Shown: positions 19,238 through 28,774 of the stretch, piece by piece
Layout of the letters: every line of letters starts with the position of its first letter
Numbering within the stretch: position 1 is the stretch's first letter
From: Aquiluna sp.
GTDB taxonomy: Bacteria; Actinomycetota; Actinomycetes; Actinomycetales; Microbacteriaceae
Length of the DNA: 64,000 nucleotides
Direction: 5' to 3'
NCBI GenBank assembly: GCA_018402685.1
Contig: JAGYIJ010000001.1
Coordinates: 550,746 to 614,745, forward strand
The notes under the pieces: model-generated
What the model was told of the DNA's origin: nothing
Seen by the model: the letters and a program-made list of their open reading frames with translations, nothing else
The model's database searches: none
Made by a program: the position numbers and the translations under genes

Positions 19238-20150
19238 CTAAGCCTCCACTGTCTTTTTGTTTAGCCAGGCTGAAAGCGGATAGATAATCAAGGCGACCAA
19301 GACAAACAGCACAACGTTGCCTGCGGTTGACAGACCATAGAAACCAGCCTGGTACTGCTTGTAGATAACTGAGGCCAAAACGTCGGTGGCAAATCCTGGG
19401 CCACCCTTTGTGGTCGCCCAAATCAGGTCAAATGACCTCAACCCACCGATGAGGGACAGGATAATGACAGTAGAGGTTGCTGGCATGAGAAGCGGCAGGG
19501 TGATGTTTCTGAATCGCTGCCAACTGTTAGCCCCATCAACCACAGCGGCTTCTATGTACTCCTGAGGAATGGCAGCAATTCCAGCTAGGTAGATCACCGT
19601 TGCGATTCCAACTCCCTTCCAAACGTCAATTGCCGCGACAGAGAGCAGGGCATAGGAGGGTTCAGTCAGCCAAAACGGTCCCTCGATTCCGAAGACAGAC
19701 AGAGTCGTGTTTATTAGCCCTCTCTCCGGTGCCATCAAAGCCTTGAATGTGATACCAACGCCAATGGTCGACACTAGGGACGGGGAAGAAAATCACCGCC
19801 CTTAGGTAGCTCTTGGCAAAAATCGCGCCAGAGAGCCAGATTGCTAGCGCCATCCCAATGACGACCTTTGAACCAGAGGTGACAAACGCATAGATGAAGG
19901 TGTTCATAACACCTTGACTTAGGGCAGGTTCTGAGAAGAAAAGCTCGAAGTTCGCGAGGCCAATGAACTCGGTCTCAAAGATTGTCCAACGGGTGAGCGA
20001 GAAATAAAAAGAGGAGAAGGTGGGTAGTGCGAAGAAAATGATGTAGATCAAAGATCCAGGGATCAGGAACCAGAACGGGTAGTGCCGAGCAAGCTTGTTC
20101 TACCCTGGCAAGCCTCGAGGGCTTTGTTTTTTGTCTTTCACCAGAGACAT
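19238..20150 (-). CDS. ABC sugar transporter permease, MalF-like (frame breaks)
   Basis: This is a partner permease of about 303 residues. Readable parts include LIPGSLIYIIFFALPTFSSF (helix 1), the EAA loop AAIPQEYIEAAVVDGANSW and C-terminal IIYPLSAWLNKK. An extra C near 19783 (C4 run) splits the frame; correcting it gives FFPSLVSTIGVG. An in-frame TAG lies at 20100-20102, 16 codons after the most likely ATG at 20150 (preceded by AAGGA). It could be a compensated indel pair, a true nonsense codon, or a sign that translation starts later. The gene lies downstream of the binding-protein gene across a hairpin. Confidence 0.78.
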
Positions 20151-20170
20151 GATTCCTTACCCTTTGTTGG

Positions 20171-20206
20171 ACAGGGCCTGGCCTCTAGACGAAGCTCAGG
20201 CCCTGT
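20171..20206 (-). terminator. Intercistronic hairpin between binding protein and permease genes
   Basis: A perfect 10 bp stem ACAGGGCCTG / CAGGCCCTGT with a 16-base loop lies between the binding-protein stop and the permease start. On the minus strand no T tract follows, so it is more likely an mRNA-stabilising or attenuating hairpin than a full terminator. Confidence 0.6.
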
Positions 20207-20227
20207 TTTTCAACTAACTACCTGTTT

Positions 20228-21592
20228 TTACCAGCCGTCGAGACCCAGTTGCTGGGCCTGCTTCTTGACGTCTTCATCATAGATAGCGGCAGCCTCCTCA
20301 GCGGAGTACTGTCCGGTTCCTACTGCAACAGTGATCTGCTCAAGAGCTGGGCCCTTGATTGGGCTAACAAACTCAAGTGCAGGAGAGGTCGCGCCCTCTC
20401 TGTCGAAGTAGGGGAACATGTCTGCGAATGCTGGAAGTAGGTCAGCCGCCTCAGGTGCATCTGCTACAAGGAATGGACCGGTCTGCCCGTTCACATCGAT
20501 GTAGATCTGGGTTCCCTCTGGGCTTACTACGAACTCCACGAACTTTTTGGCAGCAATTAGCGCGTCGCCAGTCGTGGTGTTTGGGATGTAGACACCGTTG
20601 GCCATCCAAACGGTCAGACCGTTGGTGTCTGCGCTTGGACCTGGCTGGGCGAAGAATCCGATGCTGTCAACCGCGTCCGGAGCAACTTCTAGAACTGTTG
20701 AAACAGCAAAGGTCAACATTGGGTAGTGAGCACCCTCACCCGCAGCTAGCTTCAAGATTCCCTCGGTGAAGGTTGCTGAAGCGTAGTCGGAGTTGTAGTA
20801 GTCAGCATCGTGTAGTTCCTCTAGGTACTCAAAACCACGAACCGCTGCAGGGTCAGAGGCATACTTCGCGATGTTGTTGGTGTACTCCTCAGCGAAGTTT
20901 GGGCTCTCCTGCAAAACGTTGTGGAAGTCAGCCAGAACAAACAGCTGCGAGGTCCAAGTGTCACCGTATGTCTGGATTACTGGGTCAACTCCCGCAGCCT
21001 TGATGGCTGCGTTGTTGGCCATGAACTCATCCCAGGTGAGTGGGACTTCGAGGCCTAGTTCGGCGTAGACATCCTTGTTGTAAAGGACTCCTCCACCCAT
21101 TGCGGTTCCATAAGGCGCGCCATACTTGCCATTTGCCGTCGAGACGGTGGGCCAGAAGGATTCAACAACTGATTCAGCCCATGGCTCGTTTGAAAGGTCA
21201 ACGAGGTACTCGTCTGGGTTCAGTGCCTGGAACAGTGAACCTGAGTTATAGAAGAAAACGTCGTTCATCTCGCCAGTGGCAAGTTTGGTCTTAACTAGGT
21301 TGTCACCGTCAGCACCACCAGGTCGAAGTTCGACCTCAACCGTGATGTCTGGATTCTGTGCCTCGAATGCCTCAAGCAGACGATCCATGTAAACGACCTG
21401 GTTTTCGGTGTTGTCGCCAAGAACGCTAATTGTGACAGGTGCGGAAACTTCGGTGGAGCCACCGGAGGTATCACCGGAGGTTGGCTGTGCAGTAGGGGTC
21501 TCCTCGGATGCGGCGCAACCGGAGAGAATCAACGCTGACGCAGCTATCGCTGCGGTTGCGAAGAGCCCTCGCTTTTTGAATTGAGAAAACAT
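20228..21592 (-). CDS. ABC sugar-binding lipoprotein of rhamnose regulon
   Basis: This 454-residue extracellular solute-binding protein (family 1) has a lipoprotein signal peptide (basic MFSQFKKRG, hydrophobic core, lipobox LSGCAAS with Cys at about 26). A Ser/Thr-rich linker follows, and then the mature fold starts with ISVLGDNTENQVV and carries typical MalE-like segments (FEAQNPDITVEVEL; LTWDEFMANNAAI; AAKKFVEFVVSPEG). It captures the sugar outside the cell for the two permeases downstream. A LacI-type operator (21637-21650) lies 45 bp upstream of its start. Substrate is inferred from context. Confidence 0.9.
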   Translation of the reverse strand: MFSQFKKRGLFATAAIAASALILSGCAASEETPTAQPTSGDTSGGSTEVSAPVTISVLGDNTENQVVYMDRLLEAFEAQNPDITVEVELRPGGADGDNLVKTKLATGEMNDVFFYNSGSLFQALNPDEYLVDLSNEPWAESVVESFWPTVSTANGKYGAPYGTAMGGGVLYNKDVYAELGLEVPLTWDEFMANNAAIKAAGVDPVIQTYGDTWTSQLFVLADFHNVLQESPNFAEEYTNNIAKYASDPAAVRGFEYLEELHDADYYNSDYASATFTEGILKLAAGEGAHYPMLTFAVSTVLEVAPDAVDSIGFFAQPGPSADTNGLTVWMANGVYIPNTTTGDALIAAKKFVEFVVSPEGTQIYIDVNGQTGPFLVADAPEAADLLPAFADMFPYFDREGATSPALEFVSPIKGPALEQITVAVGTGQYSAEEAAAIYDEDVKKQAQQLGLDGW

Positions 21593-21636
21593 CTATCTCC
21601 TCTTTGAGTTTAGTGGGAGCTGGTCTCAGCTCAACA

Positions 21637-21663
21637 TTGAATCGTTTCAATGAATGGTTTCAA
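21637..21663. promoter_or_regulatory. Tandem LacI-type operators upstream of the ABC transporter genes
   Basis: TTGAATCGTTTCAA (21637-21650) is the reverse complement of the rhaI operator. It is immediately followed by a degenerate copy ATGAATGGTTTCAA (21650-21663, 12 of 14 matches). The 299 bp intergenic region 21593-21891 also holds a second operator near its other end; apart from these I see no gene in it. Confidence 0.72.
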
Positions 21664-21841
21664 ATTAGTGGCAAAAATGCAACCGGTCAAACCATTGAAA
21701 TAACAATCGCGTAACGTGCCCGCTAGTGGGCCTAACTACCCGAAACTTTTACTTGGCGGGCTAAAACCCTTGATGGCATGGTTTGCTGCTTTCGGTGACA
21801 AGGTGAATAGGGGGCTGTTTCTGCACTTGTTGATTGATACC

Positions 21842-21855
21842 TTGAAACGATTCAA
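21842..21855. promoter_or_regulatory. LacI-type operator upstream of alpha-L-rhamnosidase
   Basis: TTGAAACGATTCAA is identical to the site upstream of rhaI and lies 36 bp before the rhamnosidase ATG. Confidence 0.75.
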
Positions 21856-21891
21856 TGTAGGGTGGCAATAACCACAAATTTTTAGGATTGA

Positions 21892-24578
21892 ATGATGAAC
21901 CAAGGTGGCACTGAAGCCCAAAATCTCCTCTCCGTTTCTCACGTTCGCTCGCAGCACCCCACCGAATTGATTGGACTTCCGTCATCTCCAGTCCTTCTTA
22001 GTTGGCAGGTCGTTGCGCAAGCTGGTGATCTAAACCAGATTGCAGCGGAGATTCAGGTTGCCGGTGAGCCCACCTTCTCGACCGTTCTGGCCAATCAAAT
22101 CATCCAAGGACCAAACCAGATAGAGGTTGAGGCTCCGGGCGGTCCCCTCTCAGCCAGAGAGGTTCGCTACTACAGGGTTCGGGTCCAGACTGAGCTCGGT
22201 TGGAGTGCCTACTCGGAAACCTATACATACGAGTCAGGCATCACCCCAACTGACTTCTTGGGCGAAGCGATCGGAGACGACTCAAACCACTCAGAACCAG
22301 CGACGTTATTGCGAAAGTCCTTTGAGCTTGCGGTCAAGCCTGTCAAGGCCCGGCTCTATGTATCGGCGCATGGTGTTTACGAGGCAAGCATCAATGGTGT
22401 GAGCGTTGCCGCCGAGTATCTCAACCCAGGCTGGACGGCCTACCAAGCAAGGCTAAATTACGAGACTTTTGATGTGACTGACCTGATGTCTTCCGGCTCG
22501 AACGCTATCGGCTTCGTCCTTGGCGATGGTTGGTACCGGGGCAAGATGGGCTTCATGGCTAAGTATGACAACTATGGGACCAAGACCTCAGTGCTTGCGC
22601 AGCTAGAACTTGAATATGAAGACGGCACTCGAGAAGTAGTAGCCACGGATGCATCTTTCAAAACCAGCACTGGAGAGATTCGGTTTGCAGACATCTACGA
22701 CGGTTGCACGGATTGATCTAAATAAGGCGGCCAGAGGCTGGGACACTGGTCAGTTTGATGACTCAGCATGGAAGCATGCAATTGTTCGAGAGTTTGACAA
22801 GTCGAGGTTGCAGCCAAGAATTGCAGAACCAATTCGGGCAATAGCGGAATTCCCGATGGTCCTCACAGAGCAAGCGGACCGCACTTTGTTGGATGCGGGT
22901 CAAAACATTTCTGGTTGGGTGCGACTCACGGTTGATGGCAAGAAGGGTCAGACGGTCGTGGTTCGCCACGCCGAAGTTCTAGAGCCAGGCCACAAACTCC
23001 ACACCAAAGCTCTAAGGAGTGCCAGAGCAACTGACACCTACATCCTCGACTCTGACGGCAGGCACGTCCTGGAGCCAAGACTGACATTCCATGGTTTTCA
23101 GTTTGCAGACGTTGTTACTGATGCGGAGGTAATTTCCGGGGTTGGAATCGCCATCAGTTCGGACAACGAACAGCGATCAAGCTTCTCCAGTTCAGATACC
23201 AGGCTGAATAGGCTCCATGAGAATGTGGTTTGGTCACAACGAGACAACTTTGTTGGTCTGCCAACCGACTGCCCTCAAAGAGATGAGCGCTCGGGGTGGA
23301 CTGGTGACGCGCAGGCATTCGCTTACGCAGCCAATACCTTGGTCGACGCTCAGAGCTTTTGGCGGAGCTGGCTGATCGACTTAGAGCTGGATCAAGATGA
23401 GCTTGGAAACGTCGCAGCCGTTGTTCCTGACATCGTCAGCATGCAACCGTCACCCGACGGAGACTGGGAAACCATGGGTCGTGCCGGCTGGGCAGACGCG
23501 GCGACAATCGTTCCGTATGCAATGTATGAGAGTTTTGGTTCTCTGCAGATACTCTCTCAACAGCTGAACTCGATGAGACGCTGGACAGAGGCGCTCCACA
23601 ACCGCCGAGCCGGGCAAAAATTCTTGCCCACCGAGTTCCAGTTTGGCGACTGGTGTGACCCGGACGCCCCAGGTGACATGCCATGGCAGTCAAAGGTTTC
23701 CGCGGACTACGTTGCAAACGCCTTCTTTGCCCACACTGCAGAGCTGACTTCGAGAGTCGAAGAGCTGGTTGGCACCCCCGCAGGAGTCGAGCACTACAGC
23801 AATATGTCCACAGAGCTCAAGTCAGACATTTGGTCAGAAATGGGCGCCGAGGCACTGACCACACCTGCCGGCTGCGCAATTGCTCTAGAGTTCGAGATTT
23901 GCCCCGCGAGCGAGCGAGAACTGGTAGCAAAGACTCTTGCCGACATGGTTCGCAAGGACAATGGAAAGATAACCACCGGCTTCCTTGGAACTCCGCTGAT
24001 CCTGCATGCGTTGAGCAAAAACGGCTATCCAGAGGGAGGCCTACCTCATGCTTATGAGGCGCGAGATTAGGTCTTGGCTCTACCAAGTTGATAGAGGAGC
24101 CACCACAATCTGGGAGCGCTGGGATGCAATTCACGAGGACGGCACCATCAACTCTGGGGCCATGGCAACCGAGAATGAGCACCAAGAAGACGCATCAATG
24201 ATTTCCTTCAACCACTACGCGTATGGCGCGGTGGTGGATTGGGTCTATCGAAATGTTGCGGGCTTAGCCCCAACGCCAACCGAACCCGGATACCGCAGGA
24301 CAATCGTTTCTCCAAAGCCGGCGCAGGGCTTTAGCTTTGCAAGCGCAACAATTGAGTCACCATACGGCGAGCTTTCGATTGATTGGGAGCTGACGCTAAA
24401 CGGTGACCTGGTTACTCAACTCAACGTGCCCTTTGGGGTGACTGCAGAACTTGACCTTCCGAGTACTGATGCCTCCAGGGTTTATGTAAACGGAGAGCTG
24501 TCAACCGAGGGTCTGTTGGGCTACGGCCAGTACCTGATTCGTGTGACCCACCCAAGCGTTATCGACTACAAGGGCTAA
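21892..24578 (+). CDS. GH78 alpha-L-rhamnosidase, two 1-bp insertions
   Basis: This glycoside hydrolase of about 894 residues removes terminal alpha-L-rhamnose from glycosides. Readable domains in order: an N-terminal beta domain (fibronectin-like, VRYYRVRVQTELGWSAYSE), a carbohydrate-binding beta domain (LYVSAHGVYEASINGVSV; FVLGDGWYRG), the (alpha/alpha)6 catalytic domain with DCPQRDERSGWTGDAQAF (general acid/base region) and RGATTIWERWDAI, and a C-terminal beta-sandwich. Frame breaks lie near 22712 (ACGGATTGAT has one G too many) and near 24036 (extra G in GAGGGAGGCC). No signal peptide is visible, so it should act in the cytoplasm on imported rhamnosides. An operator lies upstream. Confidence 0.92.
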
Positions 24579-24580
24579 TT

Positions 24581-25826
24581 GTGGGAAAGCTCAAGATCAA
24601 GCGCAGGTTCCCCAACCCGAAGGAAATGCTTCAGCTCCTTAGGTTCAAACCTTGGGTTTTCAATGGGAGAGAACGAAGACTCAAGGGTGCCTACACGATC
24701 TACGACCTCAGGACTATAGCCAAGCGGCGGACTCCCAAGCCCCCTTTGACTACACGGATGGCTCTGCTGATCAAGAGATTTCTGCCAGCTCGAGCTCGAC
24801 AAGCCTTTGAGGACATCGAGTTTCAGCCTCGGATACTGCGAGATGTTAGTGAAGTAGTCCTCACCTCACAGGTGCTCGGCAAAGAGTCCGCCTTGCCGTT
24901 TGGTATTGCACCAACTGGGTTTACCCGAATGATGCACACCGAAGGCGAAATTGCGGGTTGCACGGCCGCCCAGGCTGCCGGCATACCTTACTCACTCTCT
25001 ACGATGGGCACCCGCTCAATTGAAGAGGTGGCGACAGCAGCTCCGAATGGCCGCAACTGGTTCCAGCTGTACATGTGGAAAGACCGCGAGAGATCGATGG
25101 CGTTAGTGGAGCGTGCAAAGGCAGCTGGGTTCGAAGCTTTGATGTTGACCGTTGATGTCCCAGTTGCAGGGGATCGGCTCAGGGACAAGCACAACGGCAT
25201 GACAATTCCACCAGCCTTAACCCTAAAGACAATCGCTAATGCACTGCCTAGGCCGGAGTGGTGGATCAACTTCCTAACTACCGACGCCCTGAAGTTTGCG
25301 TCGCTTGACAGTTGGAACGGCACGGTAGCGGAGCTATTGGACACAATGTTTGATCCAACCGTTGACTTTGAAGATTTGAAGTGGATCAAAGAGCAATGGG
25401 GCGGCAAGGTCATCGTCAAGGGCATTCAGAATCTAGAGGATGCCAAAAAGGTGGCATCTCTTGGAGTCGATGCAATCGTGCTTTCGAATCATGGTGGTAG
25501 GCAGCTGGGATCGAGCTCCAGTCCCGTTCCACCTGCTCCCTGAGGTTGTGAGAGAGCTGAAAGCAGATACTGAGGTTATGGTCGACACCGGCATCATGCA
25601 CGGTGCAGACATTGTGGCCTCGATTGCGCAAGGGGCGTCATTCACGCTAATTGGGCGAGCGTATTTATACGGACTAATGGCCGGAGGCCGCGAGGGTGTC
25701 GATAAGACCATAGAGATTCTCGGCGGTCAGATTGCGCGCACCATGCGACTTCTTGGTGTCAAGAGTCTCGAAGAGCTAGAACCTGACCACGTCAAGATTC
25801 TCAAGCGCTACACGCACGTAGGCTAG
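24581..25826 (+). CDS. lldD: FMN-dependent L-lactate dehydrogenase, one frameshift
   Basis: This alpha-hydroxy-acid-oxidising flavoprotein of about 414 residues oxidises L-lactate to pyruvate and passes electrons to the respiratory chain. Key segments are [66 protein letters not shown] (catalytic Lys) and the active-site His/Arg in [10 protein letters not shown]. An extra G near 25508 (CTGGGATCG should be CTGGATCG) breaks the frame just after SNHGGRQL. It starts with GTG 2 bp after the rhamnosidase and matches the L-lactate made by the rhamnose pathway. Confidence 0.9.
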
Positions 25827-25847
25827 GGACTCAACTAAGGAAGAGAA

Positions 25848-25874
25848 ATGCCCACCACACGCTCAATCATCACC
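25848..25874 (+). repeat. Duplicate of the alcohol dehydrogenase 5' end (copy 1)
   Basis: A 27-base segment starting with ATG matches 24 of 27 bases at 26287-26313 (the adh start). Both copies have ACTAAGGA 5-6 bp before the ATG. It is a truncated gene start that runs straight into a PIN-domain frame. Confidence 0.75.
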
Positions 25875-25875
25875 C

Positions 25876-26243
25876 ACCGACTCTCAGGTCTTGGTTTGGG
25901 TTTTGACGGACAACCGACAGCTGGGTCCACTGGCCAAGTCTCGGATTCGATCAGCCAAGACTTTCGTCTCCTCCGTTTCGAGTCTTGAGCTGACTATCAA
26001 ACAAATGCTCGGAAAACTCCCGGAGCTGGACTGGAAAGCGCTATTTGAAATTCATGGGGCGCAGCTCATGTCCTTTGCCCATGATGACGCAAGGGCCCTG
26101 CTTTGGTTTCCTGCCCTTTGCGCCATGACCCCTTTGACAGGGCCTTGGTTGCCCATGCCGCAAGCCGAGGGGTCAAGTTACTGACTAGCGATGCCGTGCT
26201 GTTGTCACTTGGAGAGTCGTGGATATTGGACTGCAGGGAATAA
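25876..26243 (+). pseudogene. PIN-domain toxin remnant without start codon or antitoxin
   Basis: The frame reads TDSQVLVWVLTDNRQLGP, then VSSVSSLELTIKQMLGKLP, then (after a frame break near 26104) HDPFDRALVAHAASRGVKLL and TSDAVLLSLGE. These are PIN-domain/VapC segments with the conserved acidic residues of motifs 1, 2 and 3. No start codon exists in this frame between the lldD stop and the first Asp: the 5' end has been replaced by the duplicated adh start. The break near 26104 is either one base missing or two extra. No antitoxin gene adjoins. Probably a dead toxin captured in the rhamnose operon. Confidence 0.7.
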
Positions 26244-26286
26244 CCACCAGCAAAAAGAGTATGTTCGTTAGCGACTAAGGAGTTTC

Positions 26287-27331
26287 ATGCCAACCACCCG
26301 TTCAATCATCACCGAATCCCCAACCTCCAAGTTTTCTAAGGGCGAGATGCCACTAAGAGAACTTGGTCCAAACTCCGTCGCGATCAAGATCATGTTCTCT
26401 GGCATCTGTCACTCAGATATCCACCAGGCGCGCGATGAGTGGTTTGAGGGCATCTTCCCGATGGTTCCAGGACACGAGATGCTTGGTGAGGTCACCGCAG
26501 TTGGCGATGCTGTCAAGAAGTTCTCGGTCGGTGACCGAGTTGGCGTTGGAACCTTTGTGGATTCCTGCAGGGAGTGTGAATACTGCAAGATGGGCCGTGA
26601 GAACTACTGCCTCAAGGGCAATGTTCAGAGCTATAACGGTCGCCACTATGACGGCGGAGAAACCTATGGCGGATATGCCCAGGCCATTGTTGTCGACGAG
26701 AACTACGTTCTAAGTGTCTCTAAAGACCTTGACCCCGCCGGGGCAGCGCCGCTGCTCTGCGCAGGGATCACGCTTTACTCACCGCTGAAGCACTGGAAGG
26801 TTGGACCCGGCATGCGGGTTGCCATCCTGGGTCTTGGCGGTCTTGGTCACATGGGTGTCAAGTTCTCAGTTGCGATGGGTGCAGAGACCTATGTCTTGGG
26901 CCACTCACCTGCAAAGGCTGCTGATGCCAAGGAGTTTGGGGCCAAAGAGTACTTGATCACCTCAGAGGTTAGCGACAGCCACAAAAACTTCTTTGATGTC
27001 ATCATCAACACCACCAGTGCTGACCTGGACGTTGACGCTCTGTTGAGAATGCTCCGAGTCGGAGGATCGCTAGTGAATGTCGGGCTTCCTGGTTCAGACC
27101 AGACCTACAACCCCTTCTCACTGGTGACTAGGCTTGAAGAGCATCGCCGGAGCTAACACCGGCGGCATTGCCGACACCCAGGAGATGCTGGACTTCTGCG
27201 CCAAGCACAACATCGTCTCCACCATTGAGCTGGTAGACGCAAGCGATCCAAAGGCAATCGACGAGGCTTATGACCGAGTGGTTGGTTCTGATGTCCGCTA
27301 CCGCTTCGTCATCGACGCCAGCACAATTTAG
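26287..27331 (+). CDS. Zinc-dependent NAD(P) alcohol dehydrogenase (YahK/CAD-like), one frameshift
   Basis: This medium-chain dehydrogenase has about 347 residues. The catalytic zinc ligands are Cys in SGICHSDIH (about residue 40), GHE in VPGHEMLGE and a later Cys in [11 protein letters not shown]. The structural zinc cysteines lie in [16 protein letters not shown]. The Rossmann glycine motif is GLGGLGHMG (about 181-189). A frame break near 27132 (extra base) is repaired to give SLVTR followed by [18 protein letters not shown]. In this cluster it may reduce L-lactaldehyde to 1,2-propanediol or handle other aldehydes; that role is inferred from context only. Confidence 0.88.
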
Positions 27332-27342
27332 AAAGAAGACCC

Positions 27343-28299
27343 ATGAGACAGCACAGGCTAGGCAACTCAGAAGTATCCGCGGTTGGCATCGGCCTGATGA
27401 ACGTGTCTTGGATCTGGTCCAATGGTGCTGCCCTTGACCCAATTCGTCGCCAAGAGTCGGCGATCCCAGCCATTCACGCCGGACTTGATGCCGGCATCAC
27501 CTTTTTGGACAGCGCGGACATCTATGCCCCAACCTGGGATGAGGTTGGCCACAACGAGATCTTTGCCGCGGAGGCTTTACGAACCTGGTCTGGAACCAAG
27601 GAGCAAAAGGCCAAGGTGATAATTGCAACTAAGGCCGGCATTACCCGGAAGCCCGGTGAGGTTTGGGGACGCAATGGAAGCCTTGATTACCTACTGCGAG
27701 CAGCAGAGGCCTCTGCTGGAAGACTGGGGGTCGACAAGATTGACCTCTGGCAACACCACCGACTCGACCCTTCAATTGAGTTTGAGACCCAGGTAGAGAA
27801 CATTGGGGTCTTGAAACAACGCGGCATTGTTGATCAGGTTGGAGTGTCAAATTACGATGCGAAACAGCTGGAAATAGCGATCGGGATTCTTGGTGGTCCG
27901 GATCAGGGCGGCATCGTCTCTGTGCAGAACGAATTCAGCCCCAGATACCGCTACGACCTCGACGTCTTAGAGGTCTGTGAAAAGCACGGCATTGCGTTTT
28001 TGCCTTGGTCACCACTTGGTGGAGTGAGAACCAAGAGCGAGATCTCAGAGTCAAGTGTCTTTGAAGAACTTGCGACCAAGTACTCAGCGTCACCATTCGC
28101 GCTCGCGCTGGCCTGGGAAATGAAGTATTCGAGCGCGGTGCTACCAATCCCCGGGGCTACCAGGGCAGAGAGCGTCCTCGATTGCGCTAAGGCGACGGAG
28201 ATTGACCTGAGCGATGAGGACTTTGAGCACATCAACGAAAACCTACCGGCGCAAGCTGATTACTCGAGTGAGCTAATGCCCAAGCCCGCTCACCGCTAA
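27343..28299 (+). CDS. Aldo/keto reductase
   Basis: This 318-residue NADPH-dependent oxidoreductase has a TIM-barrel fold. The catalytic tetrad is visible: Asp and Tyr in FLDSADIYAP (about 55-61), Lys in IIATKAGITR (about 92) and His in DLWQHHRLDP (about 131). Cofactor-binding segments include PWSPLGG and IPGATRAESV near the end. It follows the alcohol dehydrogenase by 11 bp and is probably the last gene of the rhamnose operon. It is possibly an L-lactaldehyde or L-glyceraldehyde reductase; the substrate is not proven by sequence. Confidence 0.88.
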   Translation: MRQHRLGNSEVSAVGIGLMNVSWIWSNGAALDPIRRQESAIPAIHAGLDAGITFLDSADIYAPTWDEVGHNEIFAAEALRTWSGTKEQKAKVIIATKAGITRKPGEVWGRNGSLDYLLRAAEASAGRLGVDKIDLWQHHRLDPSIEFETQVENIGVLKQRGIVDQVGVSNYDAKQLEIAIGILGGPDQGGIVSVQNEFSPRYRYDLDVLEVCEKHGIAFLPWSPLGGVRTKSEISESSVFEELATKYSASPFALALAWEMKYSSAVLPIPGATRAESVLDCAKATEIDLSDEDFEHINENLPAQADYSSELMPKPAHR

Positions 28300-28362
28300 T
28301 TTGCTCAGGAAACTGTCATTGGTTTCGCTTAGGCTAAACAAAGCTTTAGAAGGGGTGGGGAA

Positions 28363-28773
28363 ATGACTTTTGTCTGGCTTGCAGTGATTGGCGTTTTGAT
28401 TCTGATTGAGCTGTTGACCTACGGCCTTTACTTTGCGGCGCTCGCGGTTGCCGCAATCGTCCCACTTGTTCTTTCACTACTGGGCTTTGAACTCTGGGTT
28501 CAGGCGCTGGGCTTTTTAGCCGCCACGGTTGCAGCCCTGTTTTATGTCAGGCCGCTAATTAAAAAGTGGCAGGGCGATAAGCCCGAACGACTCACCAATA
28601 CTCAGTCACTGATCGGCAAAGAGGCGCTGGCCCTCACCGAGATCACTGAGCACTCAGGTCAGGTGAAGGCATGGGGAGAGGTTTGGACCGCACGAGTCCG
28701 AGAGGGCATGCGCTCTGAGGGAGCAAAACTAGTCATCGAAGAGGTCGATGGCGCGACACTGATTGTGAGATGA
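28363..28773 (+). CDS. NfeD-like membrane protein
   Basis: This 136-residue protein has two to three N-terminal membrane helices (residues 1-70) and a C-terminal OB-fold domain (SLIGKEALALTEI; GQVKAWGEVWTARV), the standard NfeD arrangement. NfeD proteins pair with SPFH/stomatin proteins, and the SPFH gene starts 1 bp after this stop codon. The pair probably organises membrane microdomains or membrane protein quality control. Confidence 0.9.
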   Translation: MTFVWLAVIGVLILIELLTYGLYFAALAVAAIVPLVLSLLGFELWVQALGFLAATVAALFYVRPLIKKWQGDKPERLTNTQSLIGKEALALTEITEHSGQVKAWGEVWTARVREGMRSEGAKLVIEEVDGATLIVR

Positions 28774-28774
28774 C

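Noticed and set aside
24581..25826. Two separate alpha-hydroxy-acid oxidase genes
   Set aside because: Both pieces align end to end after removal of one G at about 25508, and the active site spans the break.
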